Positions 1 through 7,203 of a stretch of DNA of 30,488 bases are shown one piece after another. Origin of the DNA: Candidatus Woesearchaeota archaeon (GTDB lineage Archaea > Nanobdellota > Nanobdellia > Woesearchaeales > SM23-78); the NCBI GenBank assembly GCA_016933095.1, contig JAFGBP010000020.1, forward strand, positions 1 through 30,488. Reading direction: 5' to 3'. The notes below the pieces were generated by a model. It searched no databases and was not told where the DNA came from. It saw only the letters and a list, made by a program, of their open reading frames with translations. Every line of letters begins with the position of its first letter. Position 1 is the stretch's first letter. The position numbers and the translations under genes are program-made.

Positions 1-104
1 AAGGTCTGGATGCACGTCTTGGTCTGGAGCGCAGAGTAAAGGTCACGACATTTCACAGCAAAAAGTTCCTTGAATCAAGGATATCATGCAGTGCAAAAGA
101 TAAA

Positions 105-145
105 ATTTTATATATCCTTTCTGATATTTTTGCCCTAAGAGGTGT
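105..145 (+). promoter_or_regulatory. Promoter and ribosome binding site of the MinD-like gene
   Basis: An archaeal TATA box (TTTTATATA, about 107-115) is followed by a GAGGTG Shine-Dalgarno at 138-143, six bases before the ATG at 150. The MinD reading frame stays open upstream to base 3, but the TATA box and ribosome binding site make 150 the better start. Bases 1-100 hold no recognisable complete gene; a short frame ending in TAA at 37-39 could be the tail of an upstream gene, which cannot be confirmed. Confidence 0.6.
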
Positions 146-149
146 TTTC

Positions 150-929
150 ATGGCTAGAAAGATTACAATCGCGAGCGGCAAGGGCGGAGTCGGTAAGACT
201 ACGAGCGCCATTAACATAGCCCACGCCATGAACAAGAGGAATAACAAGACATTGCTTATTGACGGCAACCTGTCGACTCCTAACGTCCACATATATCTTG
301 GCTGGCCCATACTCAAGAGGACTCTTGTCTCTGTGATGAAGCACGAGTCTGACTTGAAGGACGCCATCTACAAGCACAGCTCGGGCCTTAGGATCCTGCC
401 CAGCATTTCTTCTGCGGGTGAGATGAGGACTTTGAAGGTCGACCGCTTGGCCGAAGTCATGGATGAGCTTGAAGGGGAAGCCGACGTAATATTGCTTGAC
501 AGCGCTGCTGGCATTGGCCGAGAGACCCTTGGCGCCATGCAGGTGTCTGACGAGGTCTTGATAGTCACTAATCCTGAGATGGCCGCTGTGCTTGACGCGC
601 AGAAGACTGTCCAGCTCGCGCACGAGCTCGGAAAGACCATCCTTGGAGTCGTCTTGAACAAGGTCAAGTACGGAAAGCACGAGATGAAGATGGAAGAGGT
701 TGAGAAGCTCCTGGACATCCCTGTCATTGGAGTCATTCCTTTCGATGAGAACATAAGTAAGGTCTCGAGCGGAAAGCATCCTGTGACGCACGCTTATCCC
801 AGGGCGAAGTCTTCCAAGGGCTTTGATCGGGTAGCCGAGGCTCTTCTCGGACGCAAGTACCTCGAGGGCGTGAAGCGCAGGAAGAGCCTTAAGGATTACG
901 TCTTGAAGATGATCGGGCTTGGAAAGTAG
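150..929 (+). CDS. MinD/ParA-family P-loop ATPase
   Basis: A 259-residue cytoplasmic ATPase of the MinD/ParA/SIMIBI class. The deviant Walker A motif GKGGVGKT is at residues 10-17 with the signature lysine at 11. The Walker B/switch segment LLDSAAGIGRE lies near residues 114-126, and a GVVLNKV strand plus an IPFDENI segment follow, all in the family order. Length matches archaeal MinD. The basic C-terminus (about 240-259, RRKSLKDYVLKMIGLGK) could form an amphipathic membrane-targeting helix as in bacterial MinD; this is inference. There is no MinC or MinE nearby, so the cargo positioned or regulated by this ATPase cannot be named. It has its own SD-led promoter and is followed after 83 bases by an independently promoted THUMP gene. 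Confidence 0.9.
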   Translation: MARKITIASGKGGVGKTTSAINIAHAMNKRNNKTLLIDGNLSTPNVHIYLGWPILKRTLVSVMKHESDLKDAIYKHSSGLRILPSISSAGEMRTLKVDRLAEVMDELEGEADVILLDSAAGIGRETLGAMQVSDEVLIVTNPEMAAVLDAQKTVQLAHELGKTILGVVLNKVKYGKHEMKMEEVEKLLDIPVIGVIPFDENISKVSSGKHPVTHAYPRAKSSKGFDRVAEALLGRKYLEGVKRRKSLKDYVLKMIGLGK

Positions 930-979
930 AGCGGGTTCTCATCGGACGGGCATAGGAACATGCGCCGTTTGCCCCTAAA

Positions 980-1012
980 CCTTTATAAAAAGACCCTGTT
1001 TCTTAGAAGCCT
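980..1012 (+). promoter_or_regulatory. TATA box for the THUMP-domain gene (leaderless)
   Basis: CTTTATAAAA at 981-990 starts about 31 bases before the ATG at 1013, with no Shine-Dalgarno. That spacing puts the transcription start at or beside the start codon, implying leaderless mRNA. Confidence 0.6.
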
Positions 1013-2203
1013 ATGAAGATAAAGGCATTAGCCATCACCGACCGCGGCATTGAACCAGTCACTGCAGAAGAGATCAAGGAGATGACAGGCTGCAAGGCAG
1101 AATCGCGTGATTCGTGCGTCTCTTTCGACGCCGAGCTTGACGATATCCTGAAGTTCACTTACATGACGCAGAGCAGCGACCGAGTCTTGGCTTTGCTGGC
1201 CAGTTTCTCTTTCAGGGATGAGGACGATCTCCTGAAGAAGGCTGAGGTAGGAGTTGGGAAGCTAGGCGCTGAAAACCTTAAGCTTTGGTTCTCCAATAGC
1301 TCAACTTTCAGGGTTGACTGCGAGAGGAGAGGAGTCCATGAGTTCGGAAGCCAGAGCGTCGAGCCTGGCATAGGCGATATCATCGGGGCCCGGGTCAAGA
1401 AAGAACTCTCGTTAGAGCCTGGTGTTGACCTGAAGAATCCGGACGCCACAATTTATCTCTTCCTCAATAACGACCAAGCTTATATTGGGGTTGATCTTGC
1501 CGGCAGGGACCTGAGCAAGCGCCATTACAGGATATTCACCAGTCCTGGGACTGTGAATGCCAAGATTGCCTTTGCAATTGGAAGGATGGCAGGATTCGGC
1601 CCTAAGAAGAGGATGGTCGACCTCTACTCGAAGGCCGGCATCATCTCCATAGAGGCAGCTCTTCATGCAAATAATATCAGCGTCAACTTCTACAACAAGG
1701 ACTTCTCTTTCAAGAAGCTGCCGGGCCTAAAGGAGAGGGATTGGGATTCTTTCTTCAAGAAGATCGATTCCAAGAAGAAGAGTGACGAGCTGGAAATCAC
1801 TGCTTTCGACTCCCAGCTCAGGAACGTCGAGGCGACGAAGAAGAACGCCAAGCTCGCAGGCGTCGACAAGCTCTTCAAGGCCTCGAAGATGGACCTCGAC
1901 TGGATGGACGTCAAGCTTGATGAGAGCGGCGTCGACCTCGTCGTGTCGAGGATTGCCTGCCCTTCTAACCACCACGCCGAGGGCATGGTGAAAAAGGTCT
2001 ACAAGGAACTCTTCCACCAGGCAGAGTTCTTCTTGAAAAGCGGCGGAAAGCTGTGCCTCTTAGGAGAGAACCTGGCGCTACTGAGAGAAAGCATTACAAA
2101 GGATTTCAAGATTGCAGAAGAGAAGAGGATCTGGGGAGGACAGATGGAGTACGAGTTCATCATCCTCGAACGTGTGGAGAAAGAGGCTCTGTTCAAAGAG
2201 TAG
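1013..2203 (+). CDS. THUMP-domain Rossmann methyltransferase-like protein with an atypical active site
   Basis: A 396-residue protein resembling archaeal THUMP-domain RNA guanine-N2 methyltransferases (Trm14/RlmL-like). The THUMP region covers about 60-173 (FRVDCERRGVHEFGSQ, then AYIGVDLAGRDLSKRHYR). The Rossmann domain follows. In this family the SAM loop normally reads DPxCGSGT and the catalytic motif NPPY. Here the loop is DLYSKAGIISIEAA (203-216), and the position after VDLVVS reads RIACPSNH (313-320). Both signatures are therefore degenerate, so RNA binding is likely but catalysis is doubtful. The last five codons (ALFKE) and the stop lie inside the repeat element starting at 2185, so the C-terminus was altered by that insertion. 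The start is leaderless, 31 bases after a TATA box. Confidence 0.75.
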   Translation: MKIKALAITDRGIEPVTAEEIKEMTGCKAESRDSCVSFDAELDDILKFTYMTQSSDRVLALLASFSFRDEDDLLKKAEVGVGKLGAENLKLWFSNSSTFRVDCERRGVHEFGSQSVEPGIGDIIGARVKKELSLEPGVDLKNPDATIYLFLNNDQAYIGVDLAGRDLSKRHYRIFTSPGTVNAKIAFAIGRMAGFGPKKRMVDLYSKAGIISIEAALHANNISVNFYNKDFSFKKLPGLKERDWDSFFKKIDSKKKSDELEITAFDSQLRNVEATKKNAKLAGVDKLFKASKMDLDWMDVKLDESGVDLVVSRIACPSNHHAEGMVKKVYKELFHQAEFFLKSGGKLCLLGENLALLRESITKDFKIAEEKRIWGGQMEYEFIILERVEKEALFKE

Positions 2204-2498
2204 CCCCCTGGCTGCGCATAAGAGTCGGAAAGCGATTAACCTAGACTCGACTAAAGGATGTTATTAATAAACGGTAGCAGCGGGCTACGAGAGAAGTAGC
2301 CCCAGGCTGCGCCTACGAAATGCCATACGATCAGACTAGACTCGGCTCGAGGACGTTATTAATAAGCGGTCGCAGCGGGCTACGAAAGAAGTAGCCCCTG
2401 GCTGCGCATAAGAGTCGGAAAGCGATTAACCTAGACTCGACTAAAGGATGTTATTAATAAACGGTCGCAGCGGGCTACTGGAGACTTTGAACAGAGCC
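2185..2498 (+). mobile_element. MITE-like element with three tandem 88-base units
   Basis: Perfect 13-bp terminal inverted repeats bound the element (GGCTCTGTTCAAA at 2185-2197, TTTGAACAGAGCC at 2486-2498). A perfect 9-bp direct repeat GGAGAAAGA flanks it (2176-2184 and 2499-2507), read as a target-site duplication. Inside are three units at 2200-2288, 2296-2383 and 2391-2478, separated by GAGAGAA and GAAAGAA. Each unit begins GTAGCCC and ends GGGCTAC (7-bp stem), then after a 3-base bulge has a second stem of 5-6 bp (GCTGCG with CGCAGC). Units 1 and 3 share one internal sequence type and unit 2 has another. No open reading frame or transposase is present, so it is non-autonomous. It fills the whole gap between the THUMP gene and the aMBF1 promoter. 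Confidence 0.85.
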
Positions 2499-2508
2499 GG
2501 AGAAAGAA

Positions 2509-2556
2509 AAAAATTTATAATATCGATGATCCTTATAATGCCAGGTTTGTGAGGTG
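2509..2556 (+). promoter_or_regulatory. aMBF1 promoter and ribosome binding site
   Basis: The TATA box AAATTTATAA (2511-2520) begins 13 bases after the right end of the repeat element. A Shine-Dalgarno GAGGTG (2551-2556) precedes the ATG at 2563 by six bases. Confidence 0.6.
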
Positions 2557-2562
2557 TGAAAT

Positions 2563-3045
2563 ATGCTTTGTGAGATGTGTTCTTCGCCAAACGTCGTCTT
2601 TCGAATAGAGCTTGAGGGGAGCCAGTTGAACGTCTGCCCGGACTGCGCCAAGTATGGCAGGATCTTAACAAGGGTCAGGAAGGAAGAGGAAGTTAGGGCG
2701 TCTGGAAAGCAAAGGGAACCTGTTTTTGTCAAGGAGACTGAGAGCGTCCAGCTGATCAGGGACGACTATTCCAAGCTCATCAAGCAGGCGCGGGAGAAGA
2801 CTGGCCTCACCCAGAAGGAGTTCGCTAACAGGATGATGGAGAAGGAGAGCGTGATCCATAACCTGGAGTCCGGCAGCATGAAACCTGGTATAGACCTTGC
2901 CAGGAAACTGGAGCGCATTCTTAAGATCACATTGGTAGAGCAAGTTGAGCTCGAAGCCCCATCGAGGAAAGACGATGACGATGATGAGAGGCCTTCTGGA
3001 GCCGGATTGACGATAGGGGATCTCCTTAAGAAAAGGCCTCAATAA
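2563..3045 (+). CDS. Archaeal multiprotein bridging factor 1 (aMBF1)
   Basis: A 160-residue protein with the full aMBF1 layout. An N-terminal zinc ribbon has cysteines at 3, 6, 25 and 28 (CEMC ... CPDC). A linker follows, then a Cro/C1-type helix-turn-helix at about 68-124 (LIKQAREKTGLTQKEFANRM, NLESGSMKP). The conserved C-terminal tail is LTIGDLLKKR. Length is as expected. In eukaryotes MBF1 bridges activators and TBP; in archaea the homologue is thought to act in transcription or at the ribosome, and its exact role is unsettled. An acidic run DDDDDE (137-142) precedes the tail. The gene has its own TATA box and SD and is followed by a separately promoted Nudix gene. Confidence 0.92.
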   Translation: MLCEMCSSPNVVFRIELEGSQLNVCPDCAKYGRILTRVRKEEEVRASGKQREPVFVKETESVQLIRDDYSKLIKQAREKTGLTQKEFANRMMEKESVIHNLESGSMKPGIDLARKLERILKITLVEQVELEAPSRKDDDDDERPSGAGLTIGDLLKKRPQ

Positions 3046-3049
3046 AGCT

Positions 3050-3087
3050 CATATTTATAAGCGATAATGCATTCCCTAATTGTCGGA
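3050..3087 (+). promoter_or_regulatory. TATA box that decides the Nudix start
   Basis: ATATTTATAA (3051-3060) lies only about 13 bases before the first in-frame ATG (3067), which is too close for that ATG to be transcribed. The next in-frame ATG at 3088 is 34 bases from the TATA core, matching the leaderless spacing of other genes here. Confidence 0.5.
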
Positions 3088-3693
3088 ATGCGTCTGAGAA
3101 GTATCCGTGATGTTCTTGCAGAGTATCCTGCATACCGAGTCGAATGGGGTTTTCATGGTGATGTTGAAAGCCAGGGACATGGCTGTATATCGCACGTCGT
3201 GATCTGCACTGACAGTGGGAAGCCTCTTTATGACAAGTACATGATAGCGGAGAACCCGGGAGTCATCGTCGTCCCTTATGATGTGAAGAGCAAGCTCATT
3301 CGGGTCGGTCTTATCATGGAAGAGCGGGTCATTCCTGGCAAGGAATTCCTCTCAGTACCGCGGGGAAGCAGTGAAGGGAATGAAAACCTTGAGGAAACTG
3401 CACTTCGGGAGCTTTTGGAGGAAACCGGTCTAAAAGCGGAAAGCATTGAGCTGATAAGCTATCTTAACCCAAATCCTGCAGTGTATAGGACCCGCACTCC
3501 GGTGATGGCGGCAAGAATAACGGATCTGGGCTTTGCAGGAAAAGCCTCCGGAGATGGTTTTGCCGAGAGCATAATGCGGGTGAAAGCATACACCCTTGGC
3601 GAACTGAGGCTTCTCAGGCTGGAATGCGGCATAACAAAAGCAGCTCTCTTTGACTTCGAATCGTTCTGCCCCGTCATCCAATCGCGTATTTAG
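3088..3693 (+). CDS. Nudix hydrolase, ADP-sugar or NDP-sugar diphosphatase-like
   Basis: The Nudix box is canonical (Gx5Ex7REUxEExGU): counted from the upstream ATG at 3067 it runs 100-122 with G100, E106, R114-E115, E118-E119 and G121. These residues bind the divalent metals that hydrolyse nucleoside diphosphates linked to another moiety. The N-terminal beta domain and the NPNPAVYRTRTPV segment after the box resemble ADP-ribose/ADP-sugar pyrophosphatases, but the substrate cannot be assigned. The start is placed at 3088 (MRLRSIRDVLAEYP) because a TATA box overlaps the region before 3067; that gives 201 residues rather than 208. The 3' end overlaps by 20 bases, tail to tail, the gene on the other strand. 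Confidence 0.85.
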   Translation: MRLRSIRDVLAEYPAYRVEWGFHGDVESQGHGCISHVVICTDSGKPLYDKYMIAENPGVIVVPYDVKSKLIRVGLIMEERVIPGKEFLSVPRGSSEGNENLEETALRELLEETGLKAESIELISYLNPNPAVYRTRTPVMAARITDLGFAGKASGDGFAESIMRVKAYTLGELRLLRLECGITKAALFDFESFCPVIQSRI

Positions 3694-4366
3694 TGCAGAC
3701 AGAGAGATTATTCGTCTCGCACACCTTCCTGATTATGAACGACTTGTCCTGCATGCCGCAGAACCTCTGTTCATTAATGACCACGCAAGGATATTGGTCT
3801 ATCTCATAATATTCCTTAAGGAGGTCCAGGTTAGTGAGGCCTAAGTCCATGTCGTATGAGAATATCGAGACCTCATCCTCTAACTCTCTCTTAATGTCTG
3901 TCAAGACGAACGACTGGTCGTCGCACTTCTTGCACTCTTCTGAGTTCTGGTAGAAGAAGGATATTATATTGACATTCAGCTCGCAGTCCCTGTTCACCTT
4001 GGTAAGGAATGACATGTACAGGACTTGGTTGTCATTGAATTTTTTCTTTTGTTCCTGATAAAAAGGGTCTTTCTGGAATTCCTCTGTGGCCACGCGGTAG
4101 CGCTCGAGCTTGAGGCCCAGGTCCCAAAGGGTTTGGTCCCATTCCTGCAGCTTCTTCTTGAAGGCGAGGCATGCCAGCTTGTTGCCGTACACGTCTGACA
4201 TCAAGGTGTAGGTCTGGATCTCGTTGAGGTCGCTTATGATGCTCATCTTGTCCTCGACGTACTCCTTCCTCTGCAGGTTCATGAGGTTGCCGAGAAGCAG
4301 TATGGTGAGCAGCATGAAAGCTGTTATTAGGAATGCGGCGAGGAAAATCCTTCTCTTCACTCTCAT
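3674..4366 (-). CDS. Membrane-anchored thioredoxin-like protein
   Basis: A 230-residue protein with one N-terminal membrane helix (about 6-27), a helical charged region to about 130, and a C-terminal domain that reads as a thioredoxin fold: strand (VNIISFFYQNSEEC), a CxxC-like ECKKC, a second strand (VSIFSYDMD), then YPCVVINEQRFCG with a candidate cis-proline. The domain probably faces the outside. A role as thiol oxidoreductase or redox sensor is inference, since overall family membership was not recognised. It starts four bases after the GT2 glycosyltransferase stop, so the two are surely co-transcribed, and it may serve the surface polysaccharide or protein system encoded upstream. Its 3' end overlaps the Nudix gene. 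Confidence 0.6.
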   Translation of the reverse strand: MRVKRRIFLAAFLITAFMLLTILLLGNLMNLQRKEYVEDKMSIISDLNEIQTYTLMSDVYGNKLACLAFKKKLQEWDQTLWDLGLKLERYRVATEEFQKDPFYQEQKKKFNDNQVLYMSFLTKVNRDCELNVNIISFFYQNSEECKKCDDQSFVLTDIKRELEDEVSIFSYDMDLGLTNLDLLKEYYEIDQYPCVVINEQRFCGMQDKSFIIRKVCETNNLSVCTKYAIG

Positions 4367-4370
4367 AAAA

Positions 4371-5609
4371 TCATCTCCACTTGGCCTTCTTGCCCCGCAC
4401 CACGGAGATTATGGACAGTATCCAGAACCACTGATAGAAGAAGAACAGGAATGGGTATCCTACCACCCCCATCTTTCTCTTTGAAGCGCTAGTGCGGGTA
4501 AAATAAAGTCCTACAAGGAGGGCGAGTATAGTGAACGAAATGGCGATTATGCCCAGTATCGTCGTCCTTCCAAGCATAAGGTAGTCCAGCTCAAAGTACT
4601 TGAGCTGGTTGAGGAAGTTAAAGCTGGTATACTGGAAGTATAAGAGGTTCTCGAGCAGGTTCTTGGCTAAGAGGTATGTCGAGTAGAGGAATAGGAAGAG
4701 CCCCATGAATATGAGGACGTAGTTGAAGAACATGAAGTATCCGAAGAAGCCGTACTTCTTGTTCAGTATCATGTCGCGGTGCTTCGCCAGGGTATATATT
4801 GCGCCTGAATACCATCTCTTTCTCTGGACGCATATCTGGCGGAATGTGTCGGGCACGATGGTGTAGACCTTGGCTGACATGCAGTTCTCGATCCTGTAAC
4901 GGGCCTTCTGGATCCTGTATGCAATCTCCATGTCCTCTGTTATGTTGTGCTCGTCAAAGCCCCCTATCTTCTCCATGATAGACTTTCTGTATATCGAGAA
5001 GGGTCCTGGCGTCACGAATATGCCGTTGAAAAACGAGAACACTTTGAGCATCAGGGAGAGCCCTATTATGTATTCAAGCTCGAATATCTTATGAAGTATG
5101 GTCTTCGGGTTCTTGACGCGTACAGCCACGGTAACTGCCGCGACTTCCCTCTCTGCAAAGTATGGCAGGACCTTTGAGATCATCCTCGGCTCTATCACCG
5201 AGTCAGCGTCTATCGTAGCGACGAACTCTCCCTTGGACCTTGCTATACCTTCGTTCAGGCTTGCTGCCTTTCCCTTATTCTGCTTCCGGTCTATGAAGAT
5301 GAACCTCGGATCGCCCCCTATCGCGTGGCGCACAGTCTCTGGCGTGGAGTCCTTGCTGCCATCATTCACTATTATGAACTCTATCTTGTCATAGATTACT
5401 TTTTTCAAGGATTCGATCGTATAGCTGATCTTGGCTTCCTCGTTGTAGGCAGGCACTATTATGCTCACCCAGGGCTTTCGGCCCAGGCTTTTTCTTGCCT
5501 TCTCGTAGAGCTTGTCTCGTCCTATCAGCAGTATGAGTAGTATCAGGACTACGTAATACGTGGCCAGGAACCATATTGTGTACACGAATATGTTGTATAT
5601 CAGGTTCAT
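4371..5609 (-). CDS. Processive family 2 glycosyltransferase, membrane-embedded
   Basis: A 412-residue GT2 enzyme of the cellulose/hyaluronan/PNAG-synthase type. One N-terminal membrane helix (about 8-30) precedes the GT-A domain, which starts VSIIVPAYNEE. Catalytic motifs are in order: NDGSKD (D83), DAD (134-136), TED (224-226) and QRKRW (262-266). At least three C-terminal membrane helices follow. This motif set marks processive transfer from a UDP-sugar with extrusion through the membrane. Product identity (poly-GlcNAc, hyaluronan-like or other) cannot be read from sequence. It heads a two-gene unit with the thioredoxin-like membrane protein. A TATA-like AATTTAAAAAG (about 5699-5709, read on the minus strand) leaves a leader of about 65 bases. 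Confidence 0.88.
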   Translation of the reverse strand: MNLIYNIFVYTIWFLATYYVVLILLILLIGRDKLYEKARKSLGRKPWVSIIVPAYNEEAKISYTIESLKKVIYDKIEFIIVNDGSKDSTPETVRHAIGGDPRFIFIDRKQNKGKAASLNEGIARSKGEFVATIDADSVIEPRMISKVLPYFAEREVAAVTVAVRVKNPKTILHKIFELEYIIGLSLMLKVFSFFNGIFVTPGPFSIYRKSIMEKIGGFDEHNITEDMEIAYRIQKARYRIENCMSAKVYTIVPDTFRQICVQRKRWYSGAIYTLAKHRDMILNKKYGFFGYFMFFNYVLIFMGLFLFLYSTYLLAKNLLENLLYFQYTSFNFLNQLKYFELDYLMLGRTTILGIIAISFTILALLVGLYFTRTSASKRKMGVVGYPFLFFFYQWFWILSIISVVRGKKAKWR

Positions 5610-5733
5610 CGTTAAAGCACTCTATACTTCTTCTGTTTACGTACTCGACTTATTCTGTTGACTTACTCTGAGCTTAGGTTTAGAGTAGCTGTTGGCCTTT
5701 TTAAATTATATGCATTCTGACTGCAGTTTATCA
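5610..5733. other. Intergenic region with GT2 promoter
   Basis: A 124-base gap between two minus-strand genes. It holds a TATA-like tract at about 5699-5709 for the GT2 gene and a loosely repeated TACTC/TTCTG-rich segment (5620-5670). No coding sequence or strong hairpin was seen. Confidence 0.4.
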
Positions 5734-7203
5734 TTATTCCGGCCTGAAGTACCATAGCTCGAAACCAGAATCCGTGGCTGCCAAGCTCTCAAAGCGCTCG
5801 CTGTTCCGCACGAGGAAGAGTGCTTTCTCCTCTTTTCCCGCCCAAAGGCTTTCTTTCATGCCAGGTGTTATCAGGATGTATGATACCTTGCTTTCTTTCA
5901 GGAATGGGAGCGCGTCCTTAATCCTTGACGAGTTCAGTATAGAATCATATCTGTAGAGCTTGAGGGCGTAATCCTTGAAGTTCATGCTCTGACCATCTAA
6001 TATTGTTTTCTTTCCTGAGTATTCCTGGAACAGGAAGCCATATTCAGGCTCTGTGAGGAGAACGCCAAAAGGCATTGATTTAAGTTGGGTCGCGACCCCG
6101 ATAAGTTCTGGGCCGGGTTCGGAGTTTATTATCATGTTGGCATAGCTTAAGGAAGAGAAGACGAGCGCGCACACTAGGAGGAATGTCGTCCCTAGCTTCA
6201 CGACTTCCAGCTCCCACTTCCTGTAATAAAGGTGCTTTATAGCCACGACGCAGTAGACGAGCATGGCCATGCTCGCATATATTCTAAGGAGCGGAGAGAA
6301 TACGGAAGCCAACGAGATCAAGAGTACGGCGACGTGGTAGGGCCTGATTCTTTTGATGAAGAACCAGATGATGATGAGACCTGTGAAGAATAGTATGAGG
6401 ACGAATAAGTCAAACCCTGACTTAGCCCCGAGTATCGAGAGCAGAGAACTTAGAGTGGCCGCCTGGAAATCGAACGAGTTGAGAGTGGTTGATATAAAAT
6501 TGGTGAAAAGGAATATTGGAATTAATACAAGGAATGGGATGCTAGATGATATTAGAAGGGTTTTGAGGCTTCTGCTCTCAAAGATCGAGATTAGCAACAT
6601 GAAAATGATTGTCAGGAAGAATGCGTATATTGAAGTCAATGAAAGGATTGTCAGGGTCACTAGCGCGATTGCGAATGAGACCTTTCCCGCATTCTTCCAA
6701 GGAGCATCCCAGTAGCTTTTGGAAAAGTACGTGACAAGGGCAAGGAAAGAGAGTGTGATGACGAGACTGTTTATCGAGAGGGATGTGAAGGTCGAGACAA
6801 AGGCCGGGGAGGCTACTAGCAGTAGCATTGCAAAGATCGCGTTCTTCTTGGGGAATCCGAGCATTGATAGTAGCCTGTAGAACAGGAAGGCTGTCATGAC
6901 TCCGAGCAGGACCGGGAGGCAGACCTTCATCTTCTCGGATCCTAGCAAGTCGCGGGCATAAGCAGCGAGGTAGTGGAATGGGTTCGGGTAATACATTCTT
7001 CCTTGGAGCGTGTCTTCGGAAAAGAGCACGTCCAAGTATATCTCCTCTGACATTCTCAAGTTATAATATGATTCTCCGTTAGGGTAGGGGAATCCTGTCC
7101 TCCCTGTCCTGATGAATATTATTGAGAATAAGAACAACGCGATGAATGAGACGGAGAGAAGAATTGGCATCCAGCTTCTTTCTGATAATCCTTTTTTTCT
7201 CAT
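5734..7203 (-). CDS. Polytopic GT-C (STT3/AglB-like) membrane protein
   Basis: 489 residues from the chosen ATG, with about ten or more membrane helices and a short soluble C-terminal domain. The first extracytoplasmic loop carries FPYPNGESYYNLR, at the place where STT3/AglB has its DxD-like first catalytic motif (GDDPWYHYRL type). The soluble tail has VLLTEPEYGFLFQEYSGKK, comparable in position to the WWDYG region, but that motif is missing. It is best called a GT-C-fold glycosyltransferase or an OST-like paralogue acting on lipid-linked sugars at the outer membrane face. An upstream in-frame GTG (7215) exists, but the ATG at 7203 overlaps the previous stop as TGATG, with a GGGGTG ribosome binding site. 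Homologous to its upstream neighbour. Confidence 0.65.
   Translation of the reverse strand: MRKKGLSERSWMPILLSVSFIALFLFSIIFIRTGRTGFPYPNGESYYNLRMSEEIYLDVLFSEDTLQGRMYYPNPFHYLAAYARDLLGSEKMKVCLPVLLGVMTAFLFYRLLSMLGFPKKNAIFAMLLLVASPAFVSTFTSLSINSLVITLSFLALVTYFSKSYWDAPWKNAGKVSFAIALVTLTILSLTSIYAFFLTIIFMLLISIFESRSLKTLLISSSIPFLVLIPIFLFTNFISTTLNSFDFQAATLSSLLSILGAKSGFDLFVLILFFTGLIIIWFFIKRIRPYHVAVLLISLASVFSPLLRIYASMAMLVYCVVAIKHLYYRKWELEVVKLGTTFLLVCALVFSSLSYANMIINSEPGPELIGVATQLKSMPFGVLLTEPEYGFLFQEYSGKKTILDGQSMNFKDYALKLYRYDSILNSSRIKDALPFLKESKVSYILITPGMKESLWAGKEEKALFLVRNSERFESLAATDSGFELWYFRPE

Noticed and set aside
1..39. Possible tail of an upstream gene ending in TAA at 37-39
   Set aside because: Only 12 codons are visible, with no recognisable motif, too little to support a feature.
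53..367. Long minus-strand frames across the MinD gene
   Set aside because: They are shadows of a highly conserved ATPase on the other strand and lack promoter or ribosome binding sites.
2200..2478. Tandem 88-base units read as a CRISPR array
   Set aside because: The repeated part is the long unit, the spacers are only 7 bases and nearly identical, and there are no cas genes.
2185..2498. Repeat units as integron attC sites
   Set aside because: There are no cassette genes between units, no integrase, and the ends are transposon-like inverted repeats with target duplications.
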